Assembly (NCBI RefSeq): GCF_000006565.2
Contig: NC_031472.1
Span: forward strand, 2,818,493-2,882,492
DNA from: Toxoplasma gondii ME49
Lineage: Eukaryota; Apicomplexa; Conoidasida; Eucoccidiorida; Sarcocystidae
Direction of reading: 5' to 3'
Length of the DNA stretch: 64,000 bases
Part shown: piece after piece, positions 59,601 through 64,000 of the stretch
Position numbering within the stretch: position 1 is the stretch's first letter
Layout of the letters: each line of letters begins with the position of its first letter
Notes under the pieces: model-generated
The model's input: only the letters and a program-made list of their open reading frames with translations
The model's database searches: none
Told to the model about the DNA's origin: nothing
Position numbers and translations under genes: made by a program

Positions 59601-61860
59601 CATGTCCCTGCTTCCGGACGCGTAAAGGGGAGTATACCAGGGTACGTAGATACATATGACTCTTCTTGAGTGTATGCCGACACAGCTGCATGCATGCACT
59701 CGTATGTGAATGTGTGAGTCGTCGGCGCATGTGCGACCAGCCGAGAAGCAGAAGAAGTCCTGGATTTAGCTCCGGCTGTTCGATGCAGCAAGCGACACCG
59801 CAGCGGAGTCGTATCCACTTGAGAGAAAGGCACTGGGCAGGAGAGAAACATTCCTTTAGATGGAAGCTTTGTGCTCAGCTCGAGAACGGTTTCGCTGTTC
59901 TTCCAGGAGGAAGCAGCGAACGAACGCGGGAAGGCAACGTCACAAAAAGTTCCACCCGAATTTGCGCATATGGCAAAAGAAAGAAGGTTTGGTTCAAATG
60001 ACAGCGATGTTCAGTCTGGAAGTTCGCGTTCGACGTATTCAGCCGACTATCCGCTTAGATGCACCGACGGCCACAGTTGAGTCTGCACTGTCTACACCGT
60101 CTTGAGGCTCCAGTTTTGAGTTGAGGAGTGGACGGACCTGTGATGACGACCGGCTTGTTCGGTTTTTCATAGAGCTCAACGAACGCGTCGACGCTCAATG
60201 CCGAGGCAGAGACTCTCTCGAGGTTGTCGTAGTGGCGGAAGAACCTGAAGAGAGAGCCGAGAGGCCCCACAGTCAAGAACGCCAGATGCAAGGAGAGGCA
60301 GGAGATGGAAGACAGAGCAACGGATGTGCCGCTTCTTCTACAGGCTGCCTGCCCAGAGCAGAGAGTTCGTCGTTGCCGCGTTGACGTCAAGAAGAGGCAC
60401 AGTCTGTCGAGAAAGGAAACATTTTTGTGTCGGAAAGTGAAAAACTTACAAGCTGCTAATATCGACAGTCGCGCAAAGCCATCGTTGGTAAAAAGTATCA
60501 GAACAGACTCCGCGGAGAACCGGGAGAGACTGCCTGTCGACAGAATCGCCTGCGGTGTCTAGGCAGGTGTCTGCCGAGCGCTCTTCCTGCGTTGAGCAAG
60601 CCGAAGAAGAAGAGGACGAAGGCGCGCGGGCTGTCCTTTGGCGCGTGAGTCTCTCTCGTTCTGCGAACAGGTAGGTTTTCTTCCAACTGCCGCGCCAGGT
60701 GAAGTCAGTCGACTCAGACGTCTCGTCCTTTGTCGGCGTCTCGGCTTCCTCCGAACAAGCCGAGAAAGAAGAAGAGAGAGAAGGAGGAGAGGGAGCAGAA
60801 GGAGAAGCAGAGTGAGAGAGGAGAAGAGGATCCGCTGTCCCTAGGAGAGTCTCTCCATTCTTCCTCGTCCCTTGTTCACCGTGTTCTCTCGCTCCGAGAC
60901 CTCTCGCTCCACTCTCTTCCCGGCCCACTCGCCGTTGCTGTTGCGAGAGAACGAGAGACTGCCACAGCTCTTCGTCGAGGAGAGCAGCGAGAAGGAACTT
61001 GGAGGCGCAGGAGAGCGAGAGAAGAGCAGAGAGCGGAACGAATTCGGCGAGAGTCGAGAGGAAAGCGAGGAACGCTGCGTCGTCCAGAGCCGCGAAACTC
61101 CCGAGCGACGCCGAGCGATCCACCACCGTCGAGCCGCCAGAAGAGACAAAGAGCGCGTTACCTGAAGGCAGCAACTGCAGTGGAAGGTCAGGGGAAACGG
61201 AGGCAACGCAGAAAGAATAATGACGCAAACGGCCAAGCACAGGTTAAGCAAGGAGAAAAAGAACAGGAAAAGACTTGTAAAAAGGAAAAGAAAGAAAGTG
61301 CAGAAGATACGAGGGTACGGCGGCAACAAGGTCGTCACAGAAAAGGAGACCTAAAAATACGAAAAAGGTAGAGAACTCTTGTATACGGATGGATCAGAAG
61401 TCAAGCACAGAAATCAAGCAACGACACACACTCCTCCGTTTGAAGAGAGAGAGAGAGTTAAAGAGTAAAGGAAACGGAGCGGGAAGGAGAAAGAGGATGA
61501 ACAAAACCGTATCAGACTGGAGAGGCGAACAAGTTGCACAAAAGAAATGAGAAGAGCGACAGAGACGAAGAAAGGGAGAAACTCTGGACGAGCTGAAGAA
61601 TCACACAGGAGATGACGCAAGAAGGGTGTGAAGGCAGGGAGAAAAACAACTGTGGTCCTGGGAGGTGAAAGAAGGCAGTCTCTCCTTCTGAAGTCGGGAG
61701 TCGACAGGCATCGATGGTGATCGGAAGAAAAACACACAGACATATAACTTACGCCGAAAGGATGCTTTGTCAAGAGGAGTCGAGGCTTCTTCTTTTTCAG
61801 GTTCTTTTTTCTTCCTGGATCAAAAGCGACCCGCGTCTGTTGTCTTTCGTCGACTTCCAT
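56625..61860 (-). CDS. F-box and JmjC-domain protein, JMJD6-type 2-oxoglutarate/Fe(II) oxygenase
   Basis: Minus-strand exons 61860-61753, 61174-60450, 60244-60138, 59300-59211, 58831-58471, 58354-58113 and 57811-57629 join in phase. A C-terminal exon 57092-56625 ends in a stop, and a linking exon at about 57,381-57,189 is likely. Residues 36-42 (G-LLPSGN) and the helical [20 protein letters not shown] with DEELWQSL (about 66-110) look like an F-box; a 'WRGSW' motif follows, as in plant F-box/JmjC proteins. The JmjC part has [49 protein letters not shown], and [18 protein letters not shown]. The iron ligands are His478 and Asp480 (HxD) and His568 in [23 protein letters not shown] closes the fold. 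Such enzymes hydroxylate lysine (splicing factors, histones) in JMJD6; the substrate here is unknown. The phase between exon 57811-57629 and the next could not be reconciled by one base. Confidence 0.9.
59414..59467. repeat. ACATATATAC repeat in JmjC-gene intron 3
   Basis: About six units of ACATATAT/ACATGTAT lie in the intron 59301-60137. Confidence 0.8.
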
Positions 61861-64000
61861 CCTCCACGCATGGACGCAAAAAAAGAAAAAGCGAAAAAGA
61901 CTGCAGACAGAAGAAGAAAAGTTCCGTCGGAGAAGCCAGTGGAGGAATGAAGAGGAAGGATAACGCCCAGAGAAACGGAATCAGGAAGAGCGGCCGAAAC
62001 AAACGCGACAATGCGGTGCATGCAACAACTTATCCGCGTGCATACACATGCATGCGGTCTGACTCCATAAGAGAATCCGCTTGCGGCATGAATTTTTTCT
62101 TCAGATCTGTGCGCATAAACAAGATCAAAATGACATCGAGTTTCGCAAACAAACGTGAGTTTCCAGTTTCGAGGTGACGGGAGGAACGCATGCAGACGTG
62201 AGAGCAGAGAGGAGATGAAAGGATTCTGTCCAAATTACCGTCCACAGCCTTTTCATAAGAAGTCAGATCTAAAACGAAACTCTGAGAAAGCCTTCTTCAG
62301 CCTTCTATTGGGGCAAAAGACTCTTTCCTCGACCACAACACTCAGAATACCCAACGCATGCAGCGGGTCAAGTCGCTCCGGGCAGAAGACTTTGCATGCA
62401 AGAAGAAAGGGTGTAGGGTGCAGCTACTCAACTGCTGCAGGTTGGGTGTCAGGTTTCGTTCTACGTCCACGTACAATAGCCACTGCCTTCCGCAGATACG
62501 TACTCCCATCAAAGCAAATGCGTTTCTGGAGTGTGTGTGCATCGTTGCAGACCTCGCGGTAGTAAAGTGTCTTTAGTTTACTTGAAAATAAAGGACAAAG
62601 AAACCGAAGGTTTCGCAAGTTCCCTCCTCCAACACCATCACCGGAGTGTTGCCGCGGAGTTGGAAACCGGCCGCAGTGCGAAAGACCTCCGACGCGAGAA
62701 AAAGGATATAGATTGAGGAGGAAACGGAATTCAGTTGCAAAAAACAGACAGATCGAGTCTGTACTAGGACAGGGTCCTGCAAAAGGTCAGTTCGGTCGGT
62801 ACAAACCGCGAACAAGAAATGTCTATGCGAACTGCTGCGATAAGCAGACGAACACACTGATGCCGAGAGAACAGCAAACCGCGTTTGTCAGCAGTCGTCG
62901 CACGACCCCAGGATCGTCTTTCACAAGGAAGTGTGCTGCGTTCTGTAACGTACTCCGACTCTACTGCACAGGCGTTCCCTAAACAGAACGCCTCCCTTTT
63001 ATGTTGTGCGTAGAAAGCAATATATCTATGCGTGTATACATAGATATATTTGTGTGTGTATGAAAGACACTAGAGAACAGAAGGCGGACAGCATTGGTAC
63101 GCCGTCTCTTCCGTGTCGGGCACACAGTTTTCTCTCACTTGCGGTGTCTCAACGACACCAGGTTCATTAACTTCGTTTTATTTGCTGTTTACAAGTGAAA
63201 GAACTTCTTACCAGAATGGGGATCGCTGTGGTACTCTCATCGCTGTAGAGCAGCAGAAAAGTGTGGAGAAGTGCAGAAAAGTAAGCAGCCGAAAAGCTGG
63301 CTTTGTTGTTTCTAGCTGCAATGCATCTAAGGACGGAAGAAGCCCGACTTTTGTCGCTTGGGAGGCACTTCCCGAGGAACAACCGCGTCCGGCGAAATGG
63401 CAACCAACAGGTGAATTCGATGCTTTCCGTGAATTCAGGTGGGAAAGAGATGCTCTCCACTGGCGAAAAAGGGTAACTTCAGCTCCAACCCCCAGATCTC
63501 TCTGACAAAAACCCAAAACGTTCTGGACACCCGTCACCGTGCAAGCCCTGCAACACTTTTCCCATGGGTGTTAAGACAAAACAACATCAACGTCTGGGCA
63601 AGTCGTCTTTTGCCTCGCTTTGGCTTTCATGACAAGCAAAAGAAAAGCGTTTCGTTGTCATTCCACCATGAGTTTCTGACTTTGACGGTTTCTCGGCACT
63701 TTTTGAAAAGTCGATCCTCTGTCCCGCAGCGGAAAACACAACCAGTTCTGCGATCGCTCTGTTTCCGATTCGTTGCGGTTTTGTCAATTGGCGATTCATT
63801 CACAAGTCTTCGCAAGCTCCTGTCTCTCTTGTTGGGTGGTTATTCCAGGTTTCCTGCCCCAACGTTCTGGCGTTGCGTTAATGGCATGTCTGCGCGACCC
63901 CAGCGGAACACTAACAGATGGGAGCTGCTCGCGGCTTTCACCGAACTTGAAGATAAAGAGTCTGTGTCCAACTCTTCACAGTTCACGTTCTCTGAGGCCC
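61861..64000. other. Upstream region of JmjC gene, no supported gene
   Basis: The first part should contain the promoter and 5' UTR of the F-box/JmjC gene. A short TA tract occurs at about 63,018-63,060. A plus-strand open frame of 130 codons (63113-63505) is of mixed composition but has no recognisable domain or clear splice partner, so it is not called. Confidence 0.5.

Noticed and set aside
63113..63505. 130-codon plus-strand frame near the right edge
   Set aside because: Composition is mixed but there is no domain, no codon-phase partner exon and no support beyond being open.

Overview
The window is nuclear DNA of a tissue-cyst-forming coccidian apicomplexan (Toxoplasma, Hammondia, Neospora or a close relative; I cannot separate these). 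The signs are intron-dense genes with GT-AG introns of about 300-1,500 bp, pyrimidine-rich intron ends, long Ser-, Glu/Lys- and Arg-rich inserts inside conserved proteins, and (TA)n-rich microsatellites in almost every long intron and spacer. Exons were built by hand from splice signals, codon phase and family motifs. I found no RNA genes, CRISPR arrays or transposons.

Left third, plus strand (30-12,638). The window opens inside a DEAH/RHA-type RNA helicase of the DHX57/DHX36/DHX29 type; only its C-terminal half is present (30-5,623). After a 3.4-kb spacer comes a complete Tra2-like splicing regulator with one RRM and a C-terminal Arg/Ser tail (9,063-12,638).

Middle, minus strand (16,237-32,714). 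A very large multi-exon gene (32,714 down to at least 18,859) encodes a helical-repeat protein that resembles the heptatricopeptide-repeat (HPR) organellar RNA-binding proteins of apicomplexans. A further phase-linked three-exon block (18,072-16,237) is either its 3' end or a small separate gene.

Right half. A divergent 2.3-kb promoter region (32,715-35,057) separates the HPR-like gene from a plus-strand 5'-3' exonuclease of the DNA polymerase I N-domain type, with a signal-peptide-like N terminus that suggests the apicoplast (35,058-41,662). Convergent with it is a complete 17-exon ORC1 gene (54,170-43,560) with a BAH-like N-terminal region, an AAA+ ATPase and a winged-helix-like tail. One ORC1 intron holds a ~950-bp minisatellite of ACATATATATGG-type units. 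Upstream, on the same strand, lies an F-box plus JmjC protein of the JMJD6 type (61,860-56,625). The last 2.1 kb has no gene I can support.

The genes are not an operon. They do form two rough themes: RNA processing or translation (helicase, Tra2-like, HPR-like, JMJD6-like) and DNA replication (apicoplast-type exonuclease, nuclear ORC1).
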